Source of the DNA: Nymphaea colorata
Lineage: Eukaryota; Streptophyta; Magnoliopsida; Nymphaeales; Nymphaeaceae
Length of the DNA: 64,000 nucleotides
Assembly: GCF_008831285.2 (NCBI RefSeq)
Contig: NC_045151.1
Location: forward strand, 3,717,544 to 3,781,543
Direction of reading: 5' to 3'
Position 1 is the first letter of the stretch; each line of letters starts with the position of its first letter. Made by a program: the position numbers and the translations under genes. Positions 33,982-49,005 of the stretch are shown one piece after another. The notes under the pieces were generated by a model, which saw only the letters and a program-made list of their open reading frames with translations, was not told the origin of the DNA and did no database searches.

Positions 33982-35136
33982 CACTACAAAAAAGGTCACA
34001 TATAAACAAGTACAGCAGGATGGCATGTCAAGCAGACCTTTTACCCTAAGAGGACCTTAAACCACTAAAAGGCAAGGGCTTAAGCTTAGACTTTAGTCTT
34101 TACTCAAGCAGTGGGTCTTTCTGCTCACCCAAAAAACCATCACCTAGTCATTGAGGAGACTCCAGCATTGCCCACCGCAAAATGGTGCGTCATCAATGCT
34201 CATAATGACAACCGTTCATCGAGATATATAAACAAGCACCTGCAATGCAAAAATACCCCATTGATGCTCATTAAGGCATCGACCCGTCAAGAAACAAAGT
34301 AGTTGTGACTTTTTATATCTTAGAACTGAATTGTTGGGTGACACCTAAATTGTGAATTGATCTCAGCTCTACAATTTTAAAGTAAATAAAAATATGCATC
34401 ATACTTGTGTGACAGACTGTAAATTATATCTTAATAAATATCTTGATGACACAATGTTTCTTAAGGGCTTGTTTGGCAATCACAATAGTAATACATGCAC
34501 ATATCTATCTTAAAACTAGAGGGGCATTCATGTAGTACTATGACATAATGTTTCCTGAGTAGTTTCTCCAATTATTAATGCTGATACATGAAACAATGTG
34601 TTATTGTAACCACTGCCAAATAAGCCCCAAAAAAGCTATACCCTAAATTAAGAGGGACATGAAACTGTGTTGTCATGTAAATAGGCCAATAAGCACCTCC
34701 TCCCATCTGTAGCCCGGTTCTGGACTACACTGTCGTCAACAGGTAGCAGCACACTCTTTAACCCAGTTCATTAAGTTTACAAAGCCCAAGAATTCTTTTT
34801 CTCAATGTCTTGTTCAACTCCTTTCTTGTAGTAGCACTCTGTCAACCGAATGCACACACTAAGTCATGAATAAGCATACTAATTACAGCAATTTCGGTTA
34901 CTATCAGTTGGGTTCACCATTTTCCATGGTACTTAATAGGACATGATACAGTGTGCCAAAAGTTTCCGATGCACACTAATTAGACCTTTCGCTTTTATTA
35001 CTCATGGAAAAATATGAAAAAAATATGTTGTGGGCCACACCTATAAAACTCCATTTTTTAAGCAACAATTACCATACCTATAAAACTCCATTTTTAGTTT
35101 AGTTCAGCACTTTGGCCTTTCATTTTCAAGAGAATA

Positions 35137-35201
<65 letters not shown>

Positions 35202-35564
35202 TGAGTGAATGCTGATTCATGAAGGCTGTCTCATCTAACATAATGGACGGTTGAGAGATAAATGAGAAATGGTATAAACAAATATTACATGATTAAAATG
35301 CCCATCAAATTATTCTCCTTGTTTTTCTCTCAACTCAACTTCACGTTGGATCGATCATGCATCGTTGAAGATGCCTACACCAATCTGTGCAGTGATATGT
35401 GCCACAAAATTGTTGGTGATAATTTTACCAACATTTTCTTCATTAACGGCCTCTATAGACGTCAGTAAAAGTTTTAGTAACATTTTATTCGCCGTCTACA
35501 TACATCAGTAAAACTTTTACTGACATTTTGAGTTTGTCGGTAAATCCACCTTTTTTTTATAGGG
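33982..35564. mobile_element. CACTA-like non-autonomous element (B)
   Basis: Best-preserved left end, CACTACAAAAAAGG. The right end is CCACCTTTTTTTTATAGGG. Subterminal TACTGACATTTTG, TTGTCGGTAAAT and GACGTCAGTAAAAG at 35455-35550. Nested MITE at 34465-34628 and an (AT)n array at 35139-35198. Confidence 0.55.
34465..34628. mobile_element. hAT/Harbinger-type MITE (B)
   Basis: GGGCTTGTTTGGCAATCAC to CCACTGCCAAATAAGCCCC. Same site as in arm A. Confidence 0.65.
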
Positions 35565-35921
35565 AAGGGGTTTCTCATAGTGGTTCCACTAGAACTTGGG
35601 TCCAGATCTTCTACTTGGAAGCTGGATCCAAAAATCCATGTGATGTTAGCAGGGGAAACTACACACCTCTTGAAAATTTATAGTAGAATAAGCAATATTT
35701 CTGGAAAATGAAGAAGGCAAAAGAGACACCATAAATCAATGCCAATTCTATTAATTATGATTGTTATTCAATGACAACTTCCAATCATTGGCCAGACACA
35801 CACACACACACTATATATATATATATAATATAATGTTTTTTCTTCTCAAAAAGGTGATTTAGTAGAATGTAAAGAGAGACACAGAGATGATAAGGTTCTA
35901 AGCAAAATAAATGAGGTATAA
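35565..35921. other. Spacer before foldback 5 (B)
   Basis: Counterpart of 12378-12760; (CA)n(AT)n at 35799-35830. No gene. Confidence 0.5.
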
Positions 35922-36378
35922 CATGGCTTTGTGCTTCACTTGATGTGGACTTCGGGAAGACAATTAAACAGCTGCACCCAAGACTCCATGAGACAGGCAA
36001 ATTATACACAATGTAAGAACATTGGCAATAAGACAGTGGTGGCTTTTTGTCAATCCATTGAGAAGCTGAAAATGGCGAAGGAAGCAACAATTCAAAGGTA
36101 TGTATACTGCTATTGTAATTGTAAGCAGAAGTACTGATTGTTCCATGTTCCAACAGTGATGAAACGAGGTCTTTCACCACAATTAGTCACTTTTGCTTAC
36201 AGCACTTTCGAATTCTCACTTTCTTTTTCATTTTCAGCATCTCAATGGACTGAGAAAGACCCACCAGCATGTTATAGCTAACATTCTTACATTGTGTCTA
36301 CCTGTCTCATGGAGGCTTGGGCAATCCTGACTAACTGTCTTCCTGAAGTCTAAACTAAGTGAAGCACAAAGGCCATGC
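35922..36378. repeat. Foldback 5 (B)
   Basis: Positional counterpart of foldback 2; the outer ends are complementary from CATGGCTTTGTGCTTCACTT to its partner AGTGAAGCACAAAGGCCATG. The loop is shorter than in foldback 2. Confidence 0.85.
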
Positions 36379-37400
36379 ACCTGCTGCCCCAATTCCTTGT
36401 ATTGGTAACTTGTCCACATGTTTCAATGTAGGGATCGCTACTGTGATGGCATGTGTTGTACTGCTAAAATAGCAAAATTACCTTCGAAGGTGAAGATACA
36501 AAAATGGTAACACCAAGAAACTGTGTAATTAAAATCACAAAGAATGACAAATGACAAGTGAAAGCCATGTACCATATATAATATAGCACATAATTTTTAA
36601 AGAAAAGCAAGTGCAAGAAGTACCATCATTAACCAAGCGAAGGCAGAGCTTGGAATTTTTTATTACAATGGCCGAACCATAGTTTAAAAATTTTGACGAG
36701 GGTTGAAATGTAACTTTTCAAAGCTTCTATACATGGTAAGTGAAATTACGTTAGATTTTTTCTATGACCCCTTTCAGCCTCACCTGGCTTTGCCCCTGCT
36801 ACCATACCTTCACAAACCACTGAATAAAACTTGAGATCACCACTAGAAAGCTCAGTCAAATACTTGCATCTGTCCTTCAACAACCAAATTTATAGAAAAA
36901 ATATATGTGAGCTGGAAAAATATTGGAAAATAACATTTCAAGCAACACAATATGCATAAGTAAAAAAACTCTGGTTTCAATGTATCATAACAAGAATGGC
37001 AATTTTAGGTTTCAATATTGTTGTTGACATTTTTTATGTGTCTATCATGATAAGAATGGCAATTTTAGATTTCAATATTATTGTTGACATTGGATGCCAT
37101 TTATCATTTACCACTACCAATTGTACATTCCAAACTTCATGTATTTGTATCTAAGTTTTCCTAACTTATGCTTGTGCTTCAATTGAGATAATATAGTTGG
37201 CTAAATGACGTCTCACATTCAACATTGCTTAAAAACTAGATGTCATAGATTTATACAATGGGTGTTATAGTTCTAGCATTAGTGCAACATATTATTCAAA
37301 TTTGCAAGCTATATGCACTTGTAAAAAAGTTTGTGTCACAACATATTTGATAACACTAATGGAAATTTCAGATTTTAATATTAATATTTGTGAATGCTAT
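36379..37400. repeat. Post-foldback module M2 (B, second)
   Basis: Counterpart of 13247-14270, including the double TTTCAATATT block (37010 and 37069). No gene. Confidence 0.6.
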
Positions 37401-40100
<2,700 letters not shown>

Positions 40101-40127
40101 AGGAGATAGGGGGAGAGAGAAGTTGAA

Positions 40128-40645
40128 CCATGACTGGTATTTATTTGTCAAAATGACAGTTGATCTAAGCCATCAGATCTTTCGGCTCTGAAGCTAGATT
40201 TTTTTTATTTATTTTTTTTTAACGTTTTCTCTCAACCTGATGCCTCCTTCCCTCTTCCTCCCACCCAGCTGTGTTAAGTAGCATCCCTGGTTTAACACAG
40301 CTGGGGGGAAGGGGCCGCCAAGACTACACCAATTCTTGGGCTGCCGGTGGTGGCAGCAGAGATGGGTGGAATAATCCACCCATCTTTTGTTAACACGAAA
40401 GAGGACCACCGGTGGATTTGGGGAGGAGAGTGAGGCCGTTGTCGGCACTTTTTGATGAGGGATGGAGGAAGGGATTGAGAAAATCATGAAAGGAGGAAGG
40501 CATCGGGGAGAGAAGATGTTAAAAATTACTAAACAAAAACAAAGAAGCCAACATCTGAGGCTTCCGACCTAAAGATCAGATAAATAAATTTTGAAGTTTC
40601 ACTTTTGACATATTAATACTAGAAGCATGGTTCAGTTTATATATA
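40128..40645. mobile_element. Long-TIR (Mutator-like MITE) element with GC-rich core (B)
   Basis: Terminal inverted repeats of roughly 130-150 bp, imperfect: left GAACCATGACTGGTATTTAT...GTCAAAATGACA, right (complement) GAACCATGCTTCTAGTATTA...GTCAAAAGTGA, and inner ends AACGTTTTCTCTC and AACATCTTCTCTC. The core (40250-40480) is far more GC-rich than anything nearby and holds several perfect short palindromes. No transposase; the minus frame 40209-40487 lies across it and is not credible as a gene. The flanks are AT runs, so a target-site duplication cannot be read. Confidence 0.6.
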
Positions 40646-41430
40646 TATATATATATCATGTCTCTTTATTTATGACATCCAAAAGAGTGTTTTTGTTAAA
40701 TGCCCTCTTTAAGGCATATTTAGTTTCCTACCAAGAAACGAGCATTGCATGTTTGGCACGTGCCCTTTTTAGAAAATGTAAACATGGTCTAGGGCAGGCA
40801 AGTTAAAGTTGTCATATGTCAATCATAGAATGCCAAAAAAGGCATGTATCTTCTTATCATTATGTGATTTGGAACCATTAAACACTTAAGTAGTGTTAGA
40901 TAAGACGAAAATTATGTTTTATAATACATAGCCACACCATTGCCTTAATATCACCCTACCATAGCCATTTCTACACACCCTTTTCGGCGACCCCATGACC
41001 TTATTCTATTCTAGTGCCCGATAATTTCCAGTCATACATTGACCTTGATGGGACCTTGATTCCCCACCGATCATGCTACACATCATTCAAAAACTAATTT
41101 TTAAGCAAAATATATTGAACATAACAGAAAGAGAATGTTTGGATGTCCGAGAAGACCGAACAGCCCCCTAACATACTTTCACCTTTAGATCAAAACGCAA
41201 TCGTAAAATTATTGTAAAAAAGATCGCCATAAATAGTGTTCATTATCATAAAATTAGTTTAGTATTCCATGAATCTATTTCAAAGGTTTTGGTAGTTTGA
41301 TGAATCACTAAAGGTAGTGTTTCATGAATCTATCCTAAAACTTAATACAACTTGATAGCACTCATGTTCCAATCGCTAAAGGACTCTTCAAAAAATTTTA
41401 AAAAAAGATATAACATATAAAGCTTGTTTG
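40646..41430. repeat. Diverged M1-like module (B)
   Basis: ATATCACCCTACCATAGCCA, CAGTCATACATTGACCTTGA and a weak family 2 MITE-like stretch (41237-41390). No gene. Confidence 0.5.
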
Positions 41431-42026
41431 TGTTGTTGACCATTGGCTGGGTACTGTAGGGAACGGGTTTGTCATAGCAGGTCAACTAAAACCCATGTCT
41501 GGATCTTCCACTCACAAATATTTCTGCAAAAACTGGATAAATAAAGTAAAAAATGCGGAAAAAAAAGATTCCTGATATTTTTCCGATGGTCGGTGCTTGT
41601 GCCTGTACCATGGCTCAGTCTTGAGAGTGGATATTGTTGAGCACCACGCAGGAGCCCATGCAACGCATCATCCATTTATCCATTTACCTTTCAGAATTTT
41701 CATTTGAGCCCCATAATTTTGGATATATTCCTATAATTGTGCATCCATTTTTCTCCTCAACTTTTGTATATCCACTCGTGTGGTGTGGTGTCTTAATTTT
41801 ATTCACTCTTGTATAAGGAGGCAAAAAAGAAAAAAAAACATAATAAATGATTAACAATGCTATTAATTGTGATTGTCTTTTAATGTCAGGTTTCCAGTTT
41901 CTAATGTGTATATGTATATATGTATATATATATTATGCATTTTCTTCTCAAATGGTGATTTTTTTAGAAGGTAAAGGGAGAGACAGACATGATAAAGGTT
42001 ATACACAAAATGAATGAGGTATAGTA
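41431..42026. other. Spacer before foldback 6
   Basis: Partly like 6400-6720 (CCACTCGTGTGG, AATTTTATTCA). AT run 41910-41936. Minus frame 41472-41675 not recognised. Confidence 0.4.
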
Positions 42027-42526
42027 TGCATAGCTTTTGTGCTTCACTTGGCTTGGACTTCGGGAAGACGGTTAGTCAGCTGCACCCAAGACTCCAAGAG
42101 ACTGGCAATTATACACAATGTAACAACATTAGCAATAAGCCACTAGTGTGTTTTTGTCCATCCAATGTGAAGCTGAAAATGGCAAAGGAAGGAAGGTATG
42201 TATAATTCTATTGTAATTGTAAGCAAAAGTACTGATTATTCCACGGTTCCATGGTGATGAAACAATGCGTTCCAGCAACATGATCCCATGTCACAATCAA
42301 TACTTTTGCTTACAAAAAATGTCGATTGTAGAATAGAATTAATCTACATGCCTTCTGAATTCCTGCTTCCTTTTCCATTTTCAGCTTCACAGTGGAATGA
42401 GAAAGACCCACCAGTGTGTTATTGCTAATGTTCTTACATTTTGTCCACGTGTCTCATGGAGGCTTGGCTAATCCTGACTAACTGTCTTCCTAAAGTCTAA
42501 GCCAAGTGAAGCATAAAGGCCGTGTA
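42027..42526. repeat. Foldback 6
   Basis: Arms from TGCATAGCTTTTGTGCTTCA to AGTGAAGCATAAAGGC. The tip stem GTAAGCAAAAGTACTGATT pairs with AATCAATACTTTTGCTTAC with one mismatch. Confidence 0.85.
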
Positions 42527-43345
42527 CCTCATTTAAATTTTGATCACTTTCTTATTTATAATCTCTTATCAAGTAGAAAACAAATTTTAATGATTAAACA
42601 ATAAAAAAAACATGTAATACTAAAAATAATGAATCAATTAATGAATTCCTTTAAAAAAGTACAAGGCCCTATCGGCCCCCTTTGGCTCTTCCCCTACTAC
42701 CTTACATTTGCAAACTCTGTATGATACTTGGATTTTTCCAGCTTCAACAATCAAATTTATAGAAAAAATACATGTGAGTGAAATATATCGGAATGTCATG
42801 TTTCTAGCAATGTTATATGCATAAGTAAAAAAATTCAAATTTTGATATATAAAAAACAAGAATGGCAATTTTTGGTTTGAATATCGTTGAAGAAATTTTC
42901 GATGCAACCATGACAAGAATGACAATTTTATGTTTCAATATTATTGTTTACATTGAAGGCTACTTATCATTTACCCCTACCAATTGTACTTTCCAAATTT
43001 TGAGTATGTGCATCTATGTTTTCCTAAAATGTGCTTGTGCTTTATTTGATAGAATAGAGTTGGCCAAAAAACCCCTAACTTGCAACAACATTTAAAAACA
43101 AAGATGGCATAGACTTTATACAATGGGTGATATGGTTCTAGCACTGGTGCAGCAAATTATTCAAATTTGGAACCTATATGCATAAGTATCTCGGCCCTTG
43201 GCAGTAAGTAAATGAGCAGCTCCCATCAATCTCCAATTTTATATATATATATATTCTGCATTTTCATCTGAAAAGGTGATTTAGTAGAAGGTAAAGGGGG
43301 AGACAGACATGATAAACGTTATACACAAAAGAAATGACGTATAAC
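42527..43345. repeat. Post-foldback module M2 (between foldbacks 6 and 7)
   Basis: Double TTTGAATATC/TTTCAATATT block (42877 and 42934). Then the GCAGCAAATTATTCAAATTT block and an AT run (43239-43254). Confidence 0.55.
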
Positions 43346-43843
43346 ATGCATGGCTTTTGTGCTTCACATGGCTTGGACTTTGGGAGGACGGTTAGTCAAC
43401 TGCACCCAAGACTCCATGAGACAGGAATTATACACAACATAACAACAATAGCAATAAGCCACTGGTGGGTGTTTGTCCATCCTTTAAGAAGCTAAAAATG
43501 GCAAAGGAAGGAAGGTATGTATAATTCTGTTGTAATTGTAAGGAAAAGTACTGATTGTTCCATGGTTCCAATGGTGATGAAACAATGCCTTCCAGCTAGG
43601 TGATCCCATGTCACGATCAATATTTTTGCTTACAAAAAATGTCCAACTGTAGAATATAAGTAATCTACATGCCTTCTGAATTCTAGCTTCCTTTTCCATT
43701 TTCTGCTTCACAATGGACTGGGAAAGACCCACCAGTGTGTTATTGCTAATGTTCTTACATTATGTCTACCTGTCTCATGGAGGCTTGGGTAGTCCTGACT
43801 AACAGTCTTCCTGAAGTCTAAACCAAGTGAAGCATAAAGGACA
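43346..43843. repeat. Foldback 7
   Basis: Close relative of foldback 6, 1.3 kb away in direct orientation; foldback plus M2 was duplicated locally. Confidence 0.85.
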
Positions 43844-44342
43844 TCTCCCTCATTTAAATAACTTATCAAGTAGAAAACGAATTGTAATCATTAAACAACA
43901 AAAAAAACATGTATTACTAAAAATAATTAATCAACAAATGAATTCTTTTAAAAAATTACAAGGCCCTGCCGGGCCCCCTTCACTCCGCCCCGGCTACCAT
44001 ACATTTGCAAGCTCTGTATGATACTTGGATTTGTATCATCGAAGGCCACTTATCATTTACCCCTACCAATTGTACTTTGCAAATTTGAGTATTTGTATCT
44101 AAGTTTTCCTAACATGTGCTTGTGCTTTATTTGAGAGAATAGAGTTGGCCAAAAAACCCAACTTCCAACATCATTTATAAACAAAGATGACATAGACGTA
44201 CACAATGGGTGACATGGTTCTAGCATTGGTGCAGCAAATGGTTCAAATTTGGAACCTATATGCATAACTAGAAATGCTTTTGCCACAAAGTATTTGATAT
44301 CAGTAATTGAAACTCTGTTTTACATGAGTACATATTGGGGGC
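43844..44342. other. Truncated M2 module before unit 2
   Basis: Shortened M2 (single TTTACCCCTACCAATTGTAC block), then the LINE-bearing segment. The equivalent would lie left of position 1. Confidence 0.5.
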
Positions 44343-44780
44343 TTGTCTTTAAGATCCCGCCTTCCATCCTTCAAAAAATTGAACAGGCAAGGGCATGTGC
44401 TAATTTCATTGAAGGAGAATGAAATTTGTCGCAATAGCCATCTGGTCAGATGCCTCCCCTTTGCCTCCCCGAAAGGTAAGATAGGTTTAAGGAGTCTAAC
44501 TGACTTTAACCATGCATCTCTTGCAGCTTTAGATTGCAAACCCTTGCAAACTGATTCCCTTTGCTTGAATATGATAAGAGCCAGATACATAGCTCCCAAA
44601 GCCAATGGATCATCAACTCTTACCCAGGCTGTTTTTCCATGTGGTGGCACATATTCTCACCATGGAAAACAATTGGGTCCCAAGTCATATGGGAGGTACA
44701 TAGTGGCTTGCACACCAAATTCTTTGTTGATGGCTGGCAAGGCTGCCCGCTGCAGCCTTCCACCGACTAGTGACTCCTAG
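44343..44780 (+). pseudogene. LINE-like ORF2 C-terminal remnant (copy C)
   Basis: Same remnant as at the window start, with about 60 bp more on the 5' side (LPSFKKLNRQGHVLISLKEN). A 145-codon frame stays open and carries IGLRSLTDFNHASLAALDC and LCLNMIRARYIA. The zf-RVT-like continuation (MWWHIFSPWKTIGSQVIWEV, then TKFFVDGWQGC, within 44561-44770) is again in a different frame, so the frameshift predates the A/C duplication. The opposite strand is also open here, but it lacks any recognisable pattern. Transposition-related reverse transcription would be the ancestral role; this piece cannot do it. Confidence 0.6.
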
Positions 44781-45740
44781 TTTTTGTGCAGTTCATCAGT
44801 TCATTTTTCATGGGCAGCAGCAAACATGCAGAAGCTGTTTTTTCCACGAAACACTAAATATATAAAGAGACATCTACCCAGGTCTTGTGAAGCTGCCCCA
44901 TATAATTGAATCTAGGCCCATCCAACTACAATACTGAATTAAAGTTAGGTATCTTGGCCCTTGGCAGCAGGTAAATCAATAGCTCACGTCAATTTCCATC
45001 ATCTTCTTCCCTTAGGAGAGGGAGAGAGATGTATTGGTGTGTCTATTACGCCTGACTTTTTCATATCTCGGCCATCCCTCTTGTTGCTCTCTTTGGCACT
45101 CATAAGCTTTAAATTTTGTGTGTGGACAACAATCTGCTCTCTTTCATTTCCTAAAAACAATCACAGATGGCTTGCTTCGGCCCTTATATTGTCAAAATGT
45201 ATGTTCAATGATTGGCTGCAACTCAATGCTTTTGTTCCATTCCATGGGACCGTGTCCATCAAATTCTTCCATAGCAATATCGCTGTTGCATATTGATTGG
45301 GACATGGAAATGTTTCCCTTCACTGTCCATCCCATGTGGACAACTCTACGATTTTTTAAAGAAAAGTTCCAATGCATGCTGCCAGCAGGTTCTCGAAGAT
45401 GTTAGAAATAAATTTTAGGGTCCTTTGGTTTAATAAAAATCACATGATTGATTCTTTACGCTTTGGAATGTGGATCATTATGTGCCAGCCCCAGCTTGAA
45501 ATTTTGAGTGATGGTGAGTAAATCTTACGAATGATCAATGGGCTTCGATGAGATTCATAAGATTAAATAATGTGAAAAAAATGAGAAAATTAATATCAAA
45601 ATTTGAAACAGACAATACAATTTTAATTCAATGTCAAATTCCAGAAAAGGATAATGCCAAAACTATAACAAAATTGCAATACTGAAAAATTAAGCCTTGG
45701 TCCGTGGCGCTGTTGAAGAACTTGGTCAGATGGTAGAATA
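44781..45740. other. Degenerate segment downstream of LINE remnant (C)
   Basis: Counterpart of 400-1317. A plus-strand frame 44961-45296 stays open for 111 codons but carries no domain I recognise. It joins the half foldback directly, without the extra patch seen in copy A. Confidence 0.5.
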
Positions 45741-45890
45741 ATCTACATGCCTTCCGAATTCTTGCTTTCATTTCCATTTTCAGCTTGTTAATTGACTGAG
45801 GTTGCTAATGTTGTTACATTGTGTCTACCTATCTCATGTAGTCTTGGGTAATCTTGACTAACTGTCTTCTTGTACCTCATTCACATATTC
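45741..45890. repeat. Half foldback (right arm only), C
   Basis: Counterpart of 1376-1500. The left arm is likewise replaced by the LINE-bearing segment, so the loss predates the A/C duplication. Confidence 0.7.
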
Positions 45891-46076
45891 AAGAACTTTA
45901 TAAAGAGGTTCAATCTGATAGAGAAGGACGGACAATGGTTTTTCACTAGTATCAGATACGTATCATTGGTCAGTTAGTCTGCTTTATTGAGTAGATCACC
46001 AACATGTACTTTCCAAACTTTCTCTAACTCATGCGAAGCCATTTTTCAGAGGCAGAAAATGCTCACCAGATTTCAA

Positions 46077-46128
<52 letters not shown>

Positions 46129-46955
46129 CGTGCTTTGATCATGAGATGTTTAATTAATTGTGTTACATGGTTAACAAGGTGTTACTTATAAATAAAGATT
46201 CCACAATATTTTTACGAAAACATTATGCCATCCCTTGTGAAGTACTTGAATGATATATAATTTACAATTTTATGCCGAAGGAAAAAATATGTGGAACATT
46301 GTTAACTCCCTACTAAATAGATCAATCAGCCAGTAACTCAGTTCCCATTGTCCACAAACTCAATGTATCATGGCTCTTTCCAAGTTTGTTTCACAAAGAG
46401 AAAAGTTAGGATTTCTGTTAATACAAGAAGCATCAAGAGGATTAAAAAAGTTAAAACAAGAGCGAAATTAACCCTAGATTTTTTATCTGGTTGGGTAATT
46501 TTCTCAGCCGTCCATCTTGGAAATATCAACAACTAAACTCAATATTTATGGCTCTCATACCTTATAATATAAACATTAGAGAGAACAAAAAAAGTGATTT
46601 GTTAAACAACATTTATGTAGATAGTGGGTAATCAACCACTGACATCACTAAAAAATTATCGGTTCCCAATATACCGGCTGTAATCGTTAAAGAATTCAAA
46701 CAAAGAAATTTTTACAGTTCAAACAAATTATTTTATACATTTTCTTTTCGTTAATTAGAAAAACAAGTCTCATGATTTTTTTACACACTTAGTATACACA
46801 TTAACTGTGTTTTGTTATATAATTAAATCTACTCTAATTGTTTTTAACATATCAAAGACTCTAAGCTTCTTTAGTAGCATTAAAGCTTTAATGTTTTTTA
46901 CTGCCTTGAAAAATCAAAGAAATGAAACCAATATCTATAATAATTTTGATATATA

Positions 46956-46970
<15 letters not shown>
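45891..46970. repeat. Link, (AT)n and (AT)n-capped repeat (C)
   Basis: Counterpart of 1500-2570. AT array at 46080-46126, then TTACGTGCTTTGATCATGAG. Confidence 0.65.
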
Positions 46971-47045
<75 letters not shown>

Positions 47046-47070
47046 AGAGTGTGTGTGTGTGTGTGTGTGC
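46963..47070. repeat. (AT)n(TG)n compound microsatellite (C)
   Basis: About 33 AT units, then GT units interrupted by GAGA. Shorter than the A counterpart. Confidence 0.97.
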
Positions 47071-48145
47071 ATTGATCATGAAACATTTACTAATTTTATT
47101 ACATGGTTAACAAGGTGTTACTTATAAATAAAATTTTCAAAAACGTGAACAATTTATAATTTATATTTTCAAGGAAAAATAATGTCATACCTTGTGAAGT
47201 ACTAGAATTATCAATAAAAGACTCTAAGCTAGTTCAGTAGCTTTGAAGCTTTTATGTTTTTTTACTGCTGTGAAAAGTTAAAGAAATGAAACCAATATCT
47301 AAAATATTTTGGAACATGTATATATATATATATATATATTCCAAAAAATTTTAGATATGTACAGGTGTGTCTGTGTTACACGCATTGATTATGAAACATT
47401 TTTTAACTTCATTACATGGTTAAAGCTTTTATATTTTTTACTGCTGTTAAAAATTAAAGAAATGAAACTAATATCTAAAATATTTTGGAATATAAATATA
47501 ATATATATATATATTCCAAAATATTTTAGATATGTATGTGTGTTTGTGTGCGAGTTACATGCATAGATTATGAAACATTTTTTAACTTCATTACATGGTT
47601 AACGAGCTGTTACTTATAAAAATAAATTTTTCAAAAAGGTGAACAATTTATGATTTATATTTCAAGGAAATTGTGTCTTATAGAATTAATTATTATATAT
47701 TTTTAGGCCAAAGGGAAAAAAATGTTGACCCTTGTGACCCACCAAGTAATTGACCAATCGGCCAATATATATGTACATCTATATAGTAGTCTCACTTTTA
47801 TCACTTTTATCTATTTGTAGCTTTAAGGATATGTCATGGTTACTTAACTTAAGTAAGTAACTCGAAGATGAATTTGGGAAACTCCAATAGTGAAGGATGT
47901 GTTACATTAATATAGCCAATACAATAATGATTTTAAAGGAAAAATATCTAAATACTAGCGGAACATGATGTTAGGACAACACAAGCAGAAAATAAGCATA
48001 TGAATAAGATATGAATGGAAGCAACTGAAAAGCTACAGACAACAAAGCAGACTATAAATTTAAAGAGAGAGGAAAAGAAAGAGAGATCTGATTAAATTTT
48101 AATTATTCTGGAGAAAGAGCGGGGGAGGGAGATAGAGACCTATAC
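47071..48145. repeat. Tandem hairpin units and 3' flank of TIR exon (C)
   Basis: Two AT-cored hairpin units (about 47299-47360 and 47472-47535) as in A. The rest matches 3421-3784. Confidence 0.7.
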
Positions 48146-48604
48146 CCATTTATGTCCTTGATCAGATTGAAGCCAGAGAGATTTCCGACTTTCTTCAATG
48201 CTATCCTCCATTTCCTCACCTCCGCTTGGTATTGCTTCTTGTTGGATCTAACATCCTTAATTGCAGATTTGAAAAGCCAGTTCTGGTTGCGGATGATGGA
48301 AGTTCCACACCAAGGCCTGCATTATCTCCTTCCTGCACTCCACACTTTTGGTCACCTCTTTCAAGCACCATTTCAATTCTGCAAAGCATTTGGATAAGAT
48401 GAGGACAAAGATCTTGGACCTCTCTTTGTATTCAAATAGTTTCTCGATATCCTCCCCCTTTTCCAACTTTCCGCAGTCCATGAAACACTTTCTGGTGTCT
48501 TTGCCCCCGAAGCATAAAAACACTTCAAACTCAGATCGACCACTCTTGGTGAAGACGTTGAAGGAGTTAATGGCTCCACTCCTTCACCTGCCTCCATGTT
48601 TCCT
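48146..48604 (-). pseudogene. TIR-domain exon of an NLR, 48 bp deletion (C)
   Basis: Minus-strand frame 48523-48257. The TIR start is damaged (MFLCFGGKDTRKCF), then 16 codons present in copy A (IGYLYEGL..SNF) are missing, and the frame resumes at MDCGKLEKGEDIEKLF. KWCLKEVTKSVEC keeps the catalytic-type glutamate (48356-48358). A later frameshift separates the KWRIALKKVG-like end, which stops at the same GG/GTATA donor. The deletion point (about 48480-48484) is flanked in copy A by a direct ATGAA repeat, which suggests slippage. Confidence 0.85.
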
Positions 48605-49005
48605 CTAGTTCCTCTATTAACATTTTGTTTGGTAGAAAATTTTCTCAAAAGCATGCAGTGGACATCTTCCTGCAACAAATCCTTGATTCGTTGATGGAAG
48701 ACATGACCAAAAAGAACCCTATTCCTCTTACCAAATGCTAATTTGGCTTCCTAGAAAAGAAGCAGCATCTCATGTTTTGTGTGTTCTCTTTTTATGAAAT
48801 GCATAGCACGGGCTAAGGAAGGCAAATTAGGGTTGTCTTATCCCATTCCTAGAGTGTCCAAAAAAGGCATTTATGTTCTTTGCATTATGCTATCAAGCAC
48901 CATCAAGCAGTGTTAGATAAGAAGAACACTATGTATTATAATATACATTTCCAAAACATCAAACATTATACACAGATTTTTTTTAAAACCCACAAATTTG
49001 CTAGC
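48605..49005. other. Region 5' of the TIR exon (C)
   Basis: Counterpart of 4267-4680. No gene beyond the short leader frame. Confidence 0.4.

Noticed and set aside
40209-40487. Minus-strand 92-codon frame
   Set aside because: Lies over the palindrome-rich core of the long-TIR element, is not conserved in the A fragment and has no domain.
44460-44530. Short intron GTAAGATAGG...CTCTTGCAG in the LINE remnant
   Set aside because: About 51 bp is too short for a plant intron, and the LINE frame reads straight through it.
44300-44650. Minus-strand 116-codon frame (also at 44-253) as a gene
   Set aside because: The plus strand carries the LINE ORF2 pattern; the minus frame is its shadow.
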